NCBI RefSeq assembly: GCF_003576645.1
Contig: NC_044920.1
Location: forward strand, 17,418,157 to 17,482,156
From: Ipomoea triloba
Taxonomy: Eukaryota > Streptophyta > Magnoliopsida > Solanales > Convolvulaceae
Direction: 5' to 3'
DNA length: 64,000 nt
Within the stretch, counting starts at the first letter, position 1, and every line of letters begins with the position of its first letter. Below are positions 1 through 10,400 of the stretch, piece after piece. The translations under genes were made by a program, and so were the position numbers. Below the pieces are notes generated by a model that saw nothing but the letters and a program-made list of their open reading frames with translations, searched no databases and was not told the DNA's origin.

Positions 1-42
1 CCCCCCCCTCTAGACTTGTACCCCATCCCCTTGGGACCAACA
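1..42 (+). repeat. 3' tail of the 5' LTR of a large Ty1/copia element (Copia-1)
   Basis: These 42 bases, beginning inside a C tract and ending ACCAACA, are identical to the end of the LTR at 13395-13436. The primer-binding site starts two bases later, so this is the end of the 5' LTR, whose body lies outside the window. Identity over the visible stretch suggests a recent insertion, but 42 bases cannot date it. Confidence 0.9.
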
Positions 43-44
43 AT

Positions 45-56
45 TGGTATCAGAGC
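45..56 (+). other. Primer-binding site, initiator Met-tRNA type
   Basis: TGGTATCAGAGC is the standard plant copia primer site, complementary to the 3' end of initiator methionine tRNA. It lies two bases (AT) after the CA end of the LTR. The same geometry recurs on the minus strand at 55735-55748. Confidence 0.93.
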
Positions 57-155
57 AAGTTCTCTGATCGATATAAACCTTTGTTTATATTGCCTAGAGA
101 TCCTTCTTTGAAAAATCTTCTTAAATATTTTCAAAGCACGAGATAATTTTTCAAT

Positions 156-2393
156 ATGGACAGCATGTTGTCGAGACATCTTCTCTTTGATCTTAGCAGG
201 TTTGACGACTGGAAAACACGCATGCTTGCGTACTTATCAGCCCTCCATGATGAGATGGCCGAGGTTATAACTTCTGGACCAGTCAAGATCCTAATGGTTA
301 ATACTGCTGCAGTTCAAACCCAAGAAACACCAAAGTACATCCCAAAACCTAGGGAAGAATGGACCAGTGATGATAGGAAGAGAAACAACCTGGACAATAT
401 TGCCAAGGATATTCTCTTCAGAGCTATAGACGAAACCATCTTCCCAAAAGTGAGGAAGTGCAAAACGGCAAAAGAGGTATGGGATACTTTGATGTTAATT
501 GGTGAAGGTGACGAACAGGAAAAGGAAAACAAGCTCACCGTGGCCATGAAGAAGTTCGAAGACTTCAAGATGAAGCCAGGAGAGAGCATCGACAGCATGG
601 AGTCTCGGTTCATGAAGCTCACAACCGAGATCAGTGACCTTGAAAAGGAGATCCCACAAAAGGAGCTGAACCTGAAGGTCTTACGTGGCCTCACTAAGGA
701 GTGGGAAGTAAAGGTGATCACGATGAGAGATCACCGAGATCTGAAGGAAACCACAACAGACAAACTCTTCCGGGATCTCAAAGCCTTCGAGTTCGAGATG
801 TTCCCAAGAGATGAGGACATTGTGGATCGACGAAACGTAGCACTTGTTGTTGAGCAACCATCCACATCTTCAAGGTCAGACTCTAATCCTATGAATGTTA
901 TGTCTGACGAACAGTTTGCTCTCTTTGTGAGAAAGTTCAGGAAATACATGAAGATGAACCAGGAGAGCAACAAAAGTTCACCTTCCTCCTCAAGAAGGAA
1001 AAATGAGAGATATCCATCCAGAAGGACGGAGGAGGAAAATCAGGGTCTATGCTACAACTGTAGAAGACCGGGACATTTCAAGGCCGAATGCCCTTACCCA
1101 CTAGTAAGCAAGCATCAGGGCCAAGAAGGCAAGGATTCCAAGAGAATAGAGGAATCCAGGGAGAAGCCAACACAAGGTGGCTTCAAAGGATCATCAAAGA
1201 CGTATCAGCGCAGGAAGGCGCTTGTTGCTGAAGAATTCGAGAGGACAATCGAGGAGTCCGATACGTCGAGCTCCAGCGAAAGCAGCAGCAGCTCAGAGGA
1301 TGAGAGGGGGCTCATCTGCTTATACACCGAGGAAGAGGAGAATCAATGCCTAATGGCCATTGACAACGAGGTAACCTCTACTCCTACATCTCGCTGCTCT
1401 ACTTCTACCTCTCGTTGTTCTTCATTTAAAAGCGATGAGGACCCCTTCGAGATGTTGGAATCGCTCAGAAGGAACCTTAACATCGCCAATAGCACTCATG
1501 CTAGAGTGATGGATGAAAACAGCAAGCTAACTGCTGAAAGAGATATGCTTAAGAACGTCTCGAAAGAGAATTTGGAGCTGACTCTCAAAGTAAGTGAGTT
1601 AGAAGCCAAAGTAATCCTACTATCTGAAGAGTGCAAAGCTCGAGAGACGAGAGAGCTTAATCTTCGAAAGGTCATAGCATCATACACTAATTCCTCCAAA
1701 GCTATGGAGAAAATGGTGGTTGATCACAGACCTACAAGTGATAGAACCGGTCTAGGGTTCCATCAAGACCATCTCTCGAGAGATAAACAGACCAATGGTT
1801 TGGGAACTTCAAGAAATGGAGGATCTCAACCCAAACCAAATAAAGGTCATAAAGGACCAACAGAAAAGACCAGAGTAGCTATTCATAAACCGTCCCTATA
1901 CACCAGCAATGGAAAGTATAGGAAAGCTACGAAGAATGGCCGGGTAAACAATATCGAGAGATCACCTTGCTATCTCTCGCAAGGCCATTCCAAGTACAAA
2001 AAGAGCTACACTCCATATAATGCACCTCAAGGCAAATATGGAAGGTCTGAGATCCACATAGTTAGGAACTCACGGATGGAGAAAGGAAGACTCTATCCAT
2101 CTAGTGAGAATTGGTCATCAAATCACAAGTTCTGGAAGAAACCTCACTTTCAGCAATTTCACATGACCAAACAGCGTATGAAAGGCATGGTGCATAAGCC
2201 GGTCGAAAAGTCTCTATCTAAGTTGATTTATGCACCAAAGAGGCCTAAAACCTTTGCTAGCATTCCTTATAATTATCAAACGTACAATGGCTACATTGCG
2301 CCTAGGCCTGGAATAATGGGCACAAGGTATAAATGGATGCCTAAACTCACTAACCCACCAGGACCCAAAGTTTGGGTACCTAAACTTGCTTGA
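156..2393 (+). CDS. Copia-1 gag polyprotein (745 aa, Sirevirus-like)
   Basis: This is the capsid/nucleocapsid protein that packages element RNA in virus-like particles. The first ~250 residues match the copia gag domain type (UBN2 / DUF4219-like) in composition and in motifs such as [13 protein letters not shown] zinc knuckle (C299, C302, H307, C312) identifies the nucleocapsid part. A Ser/Glu-rich stretch follows near residues 365-380, a predicted coiled coil lies around 445-510, and the C terminus is basic, rich in Tyr, Lys and Pro. The start is the first ATG after the primer site, 100 bases downstream. The ORF is uninterrupted and long for a copia gag, as is usual in the Sirevirus lineage. 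It ends at TGA 2391-2393, where the pol frame opens. The lineage call is from motif style, not a search. Confidence 0.9.
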   Translation: MDSMLSRHLLFDLSRFDDWKTRMLAYLSALHDEMAEVITSGPVKILMVNTAAVQTQETPKYIPKPREEWTSDDRKRNNLDNIAKDILFRAIDETIFPKVRKCKTAKEVWDTLMLIGEGDEQEKENKLTVAMKKFEDFKMKPGESIDSMESRFMKLTTEISDLEKEIPQKELNLKVLRGLTKEWEVKVITMRDHRDLKETTTDKLFRDLKAFEFEMFPRDEDIVDRRNVALVVEQPSTSSRSDSNPMNVMSDEQFALFVRKFRKYMKMNQESNKSSPSSSRRKNERYPSRRTEEENQGLCYNCRRPGHFKAECPYPLVSKHQGQEGKDSKRIEESREKPTQGGFKGSSKTYQRRKALVAEEFERTIEESDTSSSSESSSSSEDERGLICLYTEEEENQCLMAIDNEVTSTPTSRCSTSTSRCSSFKSDEDPFEMLESLRRNLNIANSTHARVMDENSKLTAERDMLKNVSKENLELTLKVSELEAKVILLSEECKARETRELNLRKVIASYTNSSKAMEKMVVDHRPTSDRTGLGFHQDHLSRDKQTNGLGTSRNGGSQPKPNKGHKGPTEKTRVAIHKPSLYTSNGKYRKATKNGRVNNIERSPCYLSQGHSKYKKSYTPYNAPQGKYGRSEIHIVRNSRMEKGRLYPSSENWSSNHKFWKKPHFQQFHMTKQRMKGMVHKPVEKSLSKLIYAPKRPKTFASIPYNYQTYNGYIAPRPGIMGTRYKWMPKLTNPPGPKVWVPKLA

Positions 2394-5300
2394 TTTCCTT
2401 GCAGGACACCAGGGACGTGTGGTTCATTGACAGTGGATGTTCGAGACATATGACTGGAAATCTAACACTGCTTGAGAACATCCAACCTATCGAAGGTCCC
2501 TTGGTGACATTTGGCGACAACGAGAAGAAGGGGCGCACAAGAGCTGTTGGTGAAATCCAAAAGAATGAGCTGGTTATTAAAGGAGTGTCCTACGTTGAGG
2601 GGCTCAAGTTCAATCTCCTTAGTACAAGCCAGTTCTGTGACAAGGGCCACAAAGTTGTCTTCACCAAAAGCAAATGTCAGATTATGAACGAGGAATCTCT
2701 CGAAGTCGTCTTGGAAGCAGCAAGGAAAGGAAACATGTACATAGTGGATTGGAGGTCTGCAAAACCATCCCTATGTATGCTAGCAAGGAGCAAGGAAGAT
2801 TTATGCTGGGATTGGCATAGTAAGCTTAGTCATCTGAACTTCAAGACTATCAACAAGCTTACTAAGAGGAACTTAGTGGAAGGACTGCCCAAAGTGACGT
2901 TTCGAAAGGATAAAATCTGTGAGGCATGTCAACGTTACAAACAGATCAAATCCTCTTTCAAGAGCAAAGCCGATACATCATCCACTAGACCATTAAGTCT
3001 TCTTCACATGGACTTATTTGGCCCAGTGGATCCACCCAGCATAAAGGGAAAGAAGTACACTCTTGTGGTAGTGGATGACTACACAAGATTCACTTGGACC
3101 GTGTTCTTAACCAAGAAAAGCGAGACAAAAATTGCCCTACCAAATCTCTTGAAACAAGTTCAAGTTGAAAAGGAAGTCTCGATACTAAAGATCCGGTCAG
3201 ATCAAGGTGGAGAGTTCGTTAATCAAGTAATCGAGAGCTACTGCAACGAGAACGGAATTCATCATCAACTATCAGCTGCTCGAACACCTCAACAAAACGG
3301 GGTTGCTGAAAGAAGGAACAGAACTCTCAAAGAAGCCGCAAGGACCATGCTCTCGCAAGCCAACATATCACAAGGATTTTGGGCAGAAGCAATCAACACA
3401 GCGTGCTACACCCAAAATCGGTCCTTGATAGTAAAAGGAGTTGGAAAGACTCCATATGAGTTGTGGAATGGAAGAAAACCGAATGTAAGCCACTTCCACT
3501 CATTCGGGTGCAAATGCTATATTCACAACAATGGGAAGACTCAACGAAGAACTTTTGAAGAAAAGGCAGATGATGGAGTATTTCTGGGATACTCATCGAC
3601 AAGCAAAGCACTCAGAGTCTTCAACAAGCGGAGTTTGGTGGTTGAAGAGTCCATACATGTTACCTTTGATGAAAGGGCATCAACAGATCAACCATCAAAG
3701 ACAATGGAAGCTGCTGAGAAAGATCAGCCAGAGTCTATCGAGAGATCAAACTTACCTCTCGAAGACAAGCAGTCGATAGTTCGAGACGTAGCAGAACTCC
3801 AGTCAGAATCAGATGATGAAGAATCTACCAAGAAGAAAGCGCCTGACTCAGTTGATCAAAACCAGATCATAGATGTTCAACCCACATCTCAACCTTCAAT
3901 GGAAGTATCAACTGAGGAGCCGCAACCCGACCTAAGATGGCTGAGAAATCACCCTGCTGATCAAGTGATCGGGGATGTACGTGACAGAGTTCGAACCAGA
4001 TCAGCTTACAGAGAAAGCATGTCTGCTTGTTTTCTATCTCAAATAGAGCCTAAGGTGATCGATGAGGCTCTAAGCGACGCAGATTGGGTGCAAGCAATGC
4101 AAGAAGAACTTCATCAGTTCGAGAGGAACGACGTTTGGGAACTAGTTCCGAGACCTCATCATCAGAATGTCATTGGTACAAAGTGGGTTTTCAGAAACAA
4201 GATGAATGAGGATGGAGTTATTGTTAGGAACAAGGCCAGACTTGTTGCCAAAGGCTACTGTCAGGAGGAAGGAATAGATTTTGATGAAACCTTCGCTCCA
4301 GTGGCACGTCTCGAAGCCATACGCATCTTTCTCGCATATGCCGCCTTCAAAGACTTTAAGGTATATCAAATGGATGTCAAGAGCGCTTTTCTGAACGGAC
4401 TTCTCGAAGAAGAGGTGTACGTTGAACAACCTCCGGGTTTCTTGAAGGACGTGGGAGCTGACAAAGTATACAAATTAAAGAAGGCACTTTACGGCTTAAA
4501 ACAAGCTCCAAGAGCTTGGTACGATACCTTATCCTCTTTTCTACTTCAGTGTGGGTTCACCAAAGGCCTAGTGGACAAAACATTGTTTAGGATTAAGGAT
4601 GGGGATCACATCTTATTGGTGCAAATCTATGTGGACGATATCATTTTTGGTAGCACCAATCCAGACTTGTGCGAGAAATTCTCCAGTTTGATGAAAGGAA
4701 AGTTCGAGATGAGCATGATGGGAGAGCTCAACTACTTCCTTGGACTACAAGTTAGACAGCTTAAGGAAGGTATCTTCATCAACCAGGAGAAATACACCAA
4801 GGATCTGCTCAGGAAATACAACATAGAAGGGAAATCCTCAGTAAAAGTACCTATGGGAACCTCTCTACGTATCGATGTCGACAGCGAAGGTCGAGAGGTC
4901 GATCAAACCACTTATCGAGGTATCATCGGATCCCTTCTTTATTTAACTGCAAGTAGACCAGACATATCCTTTGCAGTAGGTGTATGTGCTAGATTTCAGG
5001 CAAGTCCTAAGGAAAGTCACCTAAATGCATCCAAAAAGATTCTTAGATATCTAAAGGGTACGCAGAGTGTTGGGCTCTGGTATTCGAAAGGTGGATCCTT
5101 CGAACTTATGGGTTACTCAGATGCGGACTTTGCCGGTTGTAAGATAGATCGAAAGAGCACATCAGGGACATGTCAGTTTCTAGGTGGAAGACTTGTCTCA
5201 TGGTTTAGCAAGAAACAGCATTCAATAGCTACAAGCACCGCTGAGGCAGAGTATGTAGCAGCTGGAAGTTGCTGTGCTCAGATTTTATGGATGAAGCAAC

Positions 5301-5572
5301 AATTACTGGATTATGGGGTTGAGTGTAAGGAGGTTAAGATCATGTGTGACAATACAACTGCTATTGCCATCACCCACAATCCAGTGTTACATTCCAGAAC
5401 AAAGCATATTGATATTAAGTATCACTTCATCCGAGACCACGTTGAGAAAAAGGACATCACTTTGGAATATGTTGCAACGGAGGAACAACTAGCAGATATT
5501 TTCACAAAAGCGTTATGTGAAAATAGATTCTCTCAACTAAGGTTAGAATTGGGAATGATAGAGTTGGGTTGA
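2384..5572 (+). CDS. Copia-1 pol polyprotein (protease, integrase, reverse transcriptase, RNase H)
   Basis: The frame is open from just after TAA 2381-2383, in the -1 frame relative to gag, with no ATG at its head. Counting from the codon at 2390, the order is: aspartic protease DSG (14-16); GAG-pre-integrase zinc region with CEAC; integrase catalytic triad D208, D271, E307 (a DD35E spacing); reverse transcriptase with YVDD at 747-750; RNase H with SDADF near 910-914 and the closing motif [11 protein letters not shown]. Protease, integrase, RT, RNase H is the diagnostic Ty1/copia order. No stop or frameshift interrupts about 1060 codons, so the product may be functional. The protein probably starts by frameshift or splicing, because TTTCCTTGCAG at 2394-2404 resembles a splice acceptor. 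The SRTKHID tail style suits Sireviruses. Confidence 0.92.
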   Translation, partial: TCLISLQDTRDVWFIDSGCSRHMTGNLTLLENIQPIEGPLVTFGDNEKKGRTRAVGEIQKNELVIKGVSYVEGLKFNLLSTSQFCDKGHKVVFTKSKCQIMNEESLEVVLEAARKGNMYIVDWRSAKPSLCMLARSKEDLCWDWHSKLSHLNFKTINKLTKRNLVEGLPKVTFRKDKICEACQRYKQIKSSFKSKADTSSTRPLSLLHMDLFGPVDPPSIKGKKYTLVVVDDYTRFTWTVFLTKKSETKIALPNLLKQVQVEKEVSILKIRSDQGGEFVNQVIESYCNENGIHHQLSAARTPQQNGVAERRNRTLKEAARTMLSQANISQGFWAEAINTACYTQNRSLIVKGVGKTPYELWNGRKPNVSHFHSFGCKCYIHNNGKTQRRTFEEKADDGVFLGYSSTSKALRVFNKRSLVVEESIHVTFDERASTDQPSKTMEAAEKDQPESIERSNLPLEDKQSIVRDVAELQSESDDEESTKKKAPDSVDQNQIIDVQPTSQPSMEVSTEEPQPDLRWLRNHPADQVIGDVRDRVRTRSAYRESMSACFLSQIEPKVIDEALSDADWVQAMQEELHQFERNDVWELVPRPHHQNVIGTKWVFRNKMNEDGVIVRNKARLVAKGYCQEEGIDFDETFAPVARLEAIRIFLAYAAFKDFKVYQMDVKSAFLNGLLEEEVYVEQPPGFLKDVGADKVYKLKKALYGLKQAPRAWYDTLSSFLLQCGFTKGLVDKTLFRIKDGDHILLVQIYVDDIIFGSTNPDLCEKFSSLMKGKFEMSMMGELNYFLGLQVRQLKEGIFINQEKYTKDLLRKYNIEGKSSVKVPMGTSLRIDVDSEGREVDQTTYRGIIGSLLYLTASRPDISFAVGVCARFQASPKESHLNASKKILRYLKGTQSVGLWYSKGGSFELMGYSDADFAGCKIDRKSTSGTCQFLGGRLVSWFSKKQHSIATSTAEAEYVAAGSCCAQILWMKQQLLDYGVECKEVKIMCDNTTAIAITHNPVLHSRTKHIDIKYHFIRDHVEKKDITLEYVATEEQLADIFTKALCENRFSQLRLELGMIELG

Positions 5573-5772
5573 ATGGTCAAATCTTATCTTCTTGCATTTA
5601 GTGCCATGAACTGTTTCGCATGTGAGGGGCGGTTTCATCAACTTTATGGCAGCTTTGGAGTTACACAAGCATTGAATGGTCATTCATATTGCAACCCGTG
5701 ACTCAACAGTGGTAACCCTATTGGGCTATAAATAAGAGGGTTTCTTTCAGAAGTTCATACCATCAACTTCCC
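5573..5772 (+). promoter_or_regulatory. Spacer with TATA box ahead of the first accessory ORF
   Basis: After the pol stop there are 200 non-coding bases. TATAAATA at 5727-5734 lies 39 bases upstream of an ATG in good plant context (CCCATGGAG at 5770-5778). This looks like an internal promoter separate from the LTR promoter. Assignment rests on the motif and its position only. Confidence 0.45.
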
Positions 5773-6141
5773 ATGGAGAAAAAGAAAGGAAAAGATGATG
5801 TTCCATTCTTTTATAGAGGAAAGAAACCGGCAGTCAAGTCCAAAGATTTTCAAGGAGAAAACTATCCAGAATCAACGAAGGGTGAACAGATTACGGAGCT
5901 TCCTGATAATCCAAGCAAGAATCCTATTCCCATCCAAGGTGAATGGATCCCCAAATACGAGGAGATCCACAACGATGGGATACTGGAATCGGGAGAAGAG
6001 TCCTGCACAAGAGGGACTCCTATTGCTGCACATTCTGGAAAAGGGCCTTCCTCAACCAAATGGAGAACCAAGGGAAACGGAGAGGAAGACCAGATGGGAC
6101 TTTCTGAGGTCTGCAGCAGCCAAAGGGATGATCATACCTAA
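5773..6141 (+). CDS. Accessory ORF 1 of Copia-1 (122 aa, unknown)
   Basis: I do not recognise this protein. It is hydrophilic, Lys/Glu/Pro-rich, with no membrane segment and no motif I can name. It begins at an ATG in strong context 39 bases after a TATA box. A second frame, 5795-6268 (157 codons), is also open across it, so only one of the two is likely to be coding, or both are decayed remains of a longer gene. Its 3' end lies next to the repeated block and single-N join at 6153-6663, so the true extent may be hidden by misassembly. Confidence 0.35.
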   Translation: MEKKKGKDDVPFFYRGKKPAVKSKDFQGENYPESTKGEQITELPDNPSKNPIPIQGEWIPKYEEIHNDGILESGEESCTRGTPIAAHSGKGPSSTKWRTKGNGEEDQMGLSEVCSSQRDDHT

Positions 6142-6152
6142 TCCAAAGACAT

Positions 6153-6663
6153 TAAGAGGATTAGCGATGAAGATGGTCACTCCCAACTACAGTAAGCAGC
6201 TCCGGAGAGAAGAACAAGAAAAGGGAATAGCCACCCCCAGTTCTGTTATTAGACATATAGGACTTTAGATGGCTAGTTCCCGCCTTAACGATAGATTCCT
6301 ATTAGGCTGACCAAGGCCAAACAAAAGTTTCTAGGGAATTTAATAGGATATTGATTCATATGTAATGTATCTGGAAATCACTAAATGAACTTAAGGATAT
6401 GTTCCAANTAAGAGGATTAGCGATGAAGATGGTCACTCCCAACTATAGTAAGCAGCTCCGGAGAGAAGAACAAGAAAAGGGAATAGCCACCCCCAGTTCT
6501 GTTATTAGACAAATAGGACTTTAGATGGCTAGTTCCTGCCTTAACGATAGATTCCTATTAGGCTGACCAAGGCCAAACAAAAGTTTCTAGGGAATTTAAT
6601 AGGATATTGATTCATATGTAATGTATCTGGAAATCACTAAATGAACTTAAGGATATGTTCCAA
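6153..6663. repeat. 255-bp direct duplication around a single N (probable assembly overlap)
   Basis: Bases 6153-6407 and 6409-6663 are near-identical, with about three substitutions (for example CAACTAC versus CAACTAT), and are separated by one N at 6408. A one-base gap exactly between two copies is the signature of two contig ends that overlap but were not merged, possibly from two haplotypes. Real DNA probably contains one copy. Confidence 0.85.
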
Positions 6664-7462
6664 GTGATATCTTTTAAATGAATCAAACTTGTTTCTCTGG
6701 CAATCTGTGTTCGAAAGGTAGTTCGAGAGGTCACCCGATCAGTTTGTCTACATACATTATGTCTCGAAGAAGGGTAGTTCGAGAGGTCACTTCGAAAGAT
6801 AACAAACTGATATCTCTGAAAGGAGGAATAAGGAGGGTTAGGGATCAAAGGGAAGATCCCTAACCAGATCAAGATGGAGGAATAAGGAGGGTTAGGGATC
6901 AATCACTCAGGGGGAAGATCCTTAACCAGATCAAGACGGAAGAATAAGGAGGTTTAGGGATCAATCACTCAGGGGGAAGATCCTTAAACTCATGAGGAAG
7001 ATCATTCACCTTCGAAAGGTGAATTTGATAAGCTCAACGGATATATGAGGTGGAACGGCTATCTTTGGATATAAATGCTAGCCACGTGGTCATCGGTTAC
7101 TGACGGTTTTTCGCACTTAAGGGCATTATCTTGATTAGTGGGAGCATGCTTATTTTAAAATATCAATACTCCACTGTCTCAAAGCTTAAACCGTTCTATA
7201 CTTTACCGAAATACCCTTACCAAAATACCTTATAAGCTGACCGTTATCAGGGGTATTTCTGACTTCTCACATCTTTTAAATCAACCGGGATCCTTCCACG
7301 GGTCAAACTCTCAACCCTACCCATATATCCAACTCGAATCCGCCTAATATAAAAGCAAAATCCTTCTTCTTTACCCGGATTCAAACTCAAAACCATATAC
7401 CCAAAATCCCCAAATCCTTAGACGCTGTACACATTCCCTCCAAAACACACAAACTTTCTTCA
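6664..7462 (+). promoter_or_regulatory. Leader/promoter region of accessory ORF 2
   Basis: This non-coding stretch inside Copia-1 holds two copies of TTCGAGAGGTCAC (6722 and 6779), a tandem hairpin array (6822-6995), and TATAAAAG at 7348-7355, 108 bases before the ATG at 7463. The C-rich segment between the TATA box and the ATG resembles a plant 5' UTR. Another TATA-like string, GGATATAAATGC, is near 7067. Confidence 0.45.
6822..6995 (+). repeat. Three tandem units, each able to form a hairpin
   Basis: Units begin at 6822, 6876 and 6938, each starting GGAGGAATAAGG or GGAAGAATAAGG. Unit 1 contains GGTTAGGGATC and, after a short loop, its exact complement GATCCCTAACC (11-bp arms). Unit 2 has the same arms with one mismatch and a longer loop; unit 3 is more diverged. 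The array lies upstream of the accessory ORF. Confidence 0.85.
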
Positions 7463-10400
7463 ATGGCGTCTGAATCATCATCTTCTTCATCTTCATCTTC
7501 ATCCTCCAGTGCATACCAGAGAGAGCTAGACCACATACGCTCTCAGATTAAACAAGTCAAGGTGGGAAGCATCCTTGACAAAGATGGCTTCATCACCCAC
7601 TCGCCAAATCCAACAATGGCGGAGAGAGTCTTGAAGAAATTTGAGAAGGCAGGACTAATGCGGTACATGACGCATGACTACCGAACCATTCATGACCTCG
7701 ACTACACAGAATGGTTCGCTCATGCCAAGGTCACGAAGGGCAAGATTGAAAGCCGCTTCAACGAAATAGCCATAACAATCTCTGTGGGTGATTTACGAGC
7801 AGCATTCGACTTTGCTACGTCGGAGGAGGCAGTCAAGCACCTATCGGACTACAACATGGATAAGCAGGAGTTTTGGGACAAAATCCGATTGGAGACTGCA
7901 CCACCCAGAGCATCCTCTGCCCTCCGCAGATTTCATTTGAAGGAGAGGTTTGCCCTAGCCGCCGAGCTCATCATAAAATTCATCCTCGGCAAGGTGTCCG
8001 GAACAGACGAAGTCAATCTGGACACTCTGAAAATCCTCCACGCCATCTGGAACAACAACAAGTTGGACTGGGCTCACATCATCTTCGACTGCCTCAAACA
8101 CCAAGTGCAGAGCTCAGTTTCCAACTCCGACCTGACAATCTACAAAAAGGTTGGTTTTGGCTTTGTTGTTCAATTTCTATTGAGACTGAAGGGCTTCGAA
8201 CTGAGGGAAGGGCGAGAGGTTCATCGGAATACCTATATGGGTAGAACGAAACCTCAAGCTAAGGCAAAAGGTGCTAAGGATGCATCTTCACCCTCAAAGC
8301 CTAAGGGAAGGGGCAAAAGGAAAGCCCCAGCTAAGGAGAAGCGCTCTGATGACGAGCTTTTGGACACCCTAGTCAAGAGGGTTGAATTGAAAAGGAAGGC
8401 CAAGAGGACCAAGACTGCTGCTGTCACCCAGGTTCGAGAGGTGACACCGTCCGTTATACAAGTACCATTTGAGGACAGGGCACAAGCCCAGGGGGAACCT
8501 CAGGCTACACTGGCCACTGAGGTTGAGAGAGTGCCCCCTACCAAGTCCCTGTCAGGAACTTTAAGTGTTGATATACTTGCTGTTGATGGTGCTGAGGATG
8601 TTGATGAATCTGTTGGTTTGCCTCAAGAGGAGGCTCGAGAAGTTGAAGGTACTGGGATCAGTGATCCAGTACAGGGTATTGTTGAGGAACCACGACAGGT
8701 GGTTCGAGAGGTAGATATTCCAGCAGCTGAAGATCTAGACTGTGTGGTGGCTGCTGATGGTCAGGGCACTGTGGTCAGGAACCCAGTGCAAGCTTTTCTG
8801 AATGATGGGTTGACACATGATCTCTCGGTTGTTCGAGAGATAACTGAACAAGCTGTGGAGTGTGCATCAGCAACAGAAATCCTACCTGCTGACTCTGATG
8901 AGCTGAATGCTGAAATCACATCTCGATTGAATCAAAGTGTTGAGAATGTATCGAGTTTGGACGACTTCTCCAGAGTACTTCGCTGGATCAACTGGAGAAC
9001 AGGTCCCTTTGATCAATTGATCTCAAGAGCAGCAGAGATGGAGGCTGAGGAACGATTTGCACTAAACTGGTTAGATCTCACTGAAATCCCAGCCGACGAG
9101 CTTCAAAACCGTGCCCATGAGATGCAAGTAATCAGGAGTAATCTTGGTCGATCTGACAAAGGAAAGGGCATAGCTGTTGATGCACAAGAAGATGAAGCCG
9201 AGCCTGAAGAAGATCCTGAACTAGATGCTCAATTTCGAGAGGATATCAGGCTTGCCACAGCAATATCCTTGGGACAAAGTGTAGAACACACGAGAGGTCC
9301 AGGAGAGACCTCTGGGGTTGCTCGAGATGATGCTGACACTCCTACTCCAACTGCAGCAATCCCCTTGTCCCAAGTGAGTGAATCTGCTCTAGAAGACCAG
9401 GTACCTTCGAGAGGTGAATCCGAGACCTCTGAAGCACATGAGGTGGCACCTAACTCTGTCTTACTACTGCCACCACCTGAGTCCACACCCTCGAATGCAA
9501 CAGATGAAGCTCAGACAGTTCGAGAGGGTGAAATTTTGTTGCTCCAACTCCCAGGCTTTCCCATCGATATGGTTAATAGGGAAAGGTGGAGTGCACCAGT
9601 TGCTCCTGAGATAATAGATATTCCAGATTCACCAGAGCATACTGAAGTGCAAACAAGTGAGCAACAAGAGCAGAATGAGGAGAACCCTGCTGGTTCGAGA
9701 GTTGAGGTTCAAGAAGGTGGAAACCGGGAAGCACCTGCCGATGAATCAACTCCTCCAGTAGATGATCACGTTCCCAGCACTGGTTCGAGAGGTAGTGTTG
9801 AGGGGGAACCTCAATCAGATGGAAACCGGGAAGCATCTGATGCAGAGACTCCCACCTTGGCCAATCCTACCTTACCAGCAGCTGAAGCTGAGGCTCCAGG
9901 TTCGAGAGGTGAAGAGCAAGAAGTGATCCATCCCTCAGGTGGAAACCGGGAAGCACCTGATATGGAGCTACCTTCGAGCTCTGATCCCAGTGTCCCTGCT
10001 GAACCTCAGGAAGTCAGTCGAGAGGTGGAATCACGAATGCAAGTCATGGGTGGAAATCTGGAAGCACCCAAGTCCCCTCCGACTAGAGGTACCACTCAAT
10101 CTTCTTCTCCTTCTTCTTCTGACTTTGATCAACAGGCCGAACGAGCTTTCATTGGCGAGGTGCGTCAATTCATGGCTGATCAATCTCAGAGGATGGCTCA
10201 ACTTGAGCATGTACTTGCTGTTGTTCGAAACGCTGCAATACCTGTGACTGGCTCCGGTGACTCCCAAGCCAATCACGAAGAACTTCTCGAACAAGCAGTG
10301 TGGGCTGAGAATGCAGCACAAAGGGCTGCGGATGAGGCTGCGGTAGCTCGAGCAGAGACTGAAAGGATGAGAACTGAATTCGCCGAGTTACGAGCAGAAC

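Noticed and set aside
314..1699. Minus-strand frames opposite gag
   Set aside because: Antisense shadows of the gag coding sequence; no homology.
2390..2392. TTG at 2390 as the start codon of pol
   Set aside because: Plants do not normally start at TTG; the frame simply opens after the stop at 2381-2383 and is probably reached by splicing or frameshifting.
6830..6970. GGGTTAGGG as telomere-like repeat
   Set aside because: It occurs once per unit as part of a hairpin stem in a tandem array, not as TTTAGGG repeats.
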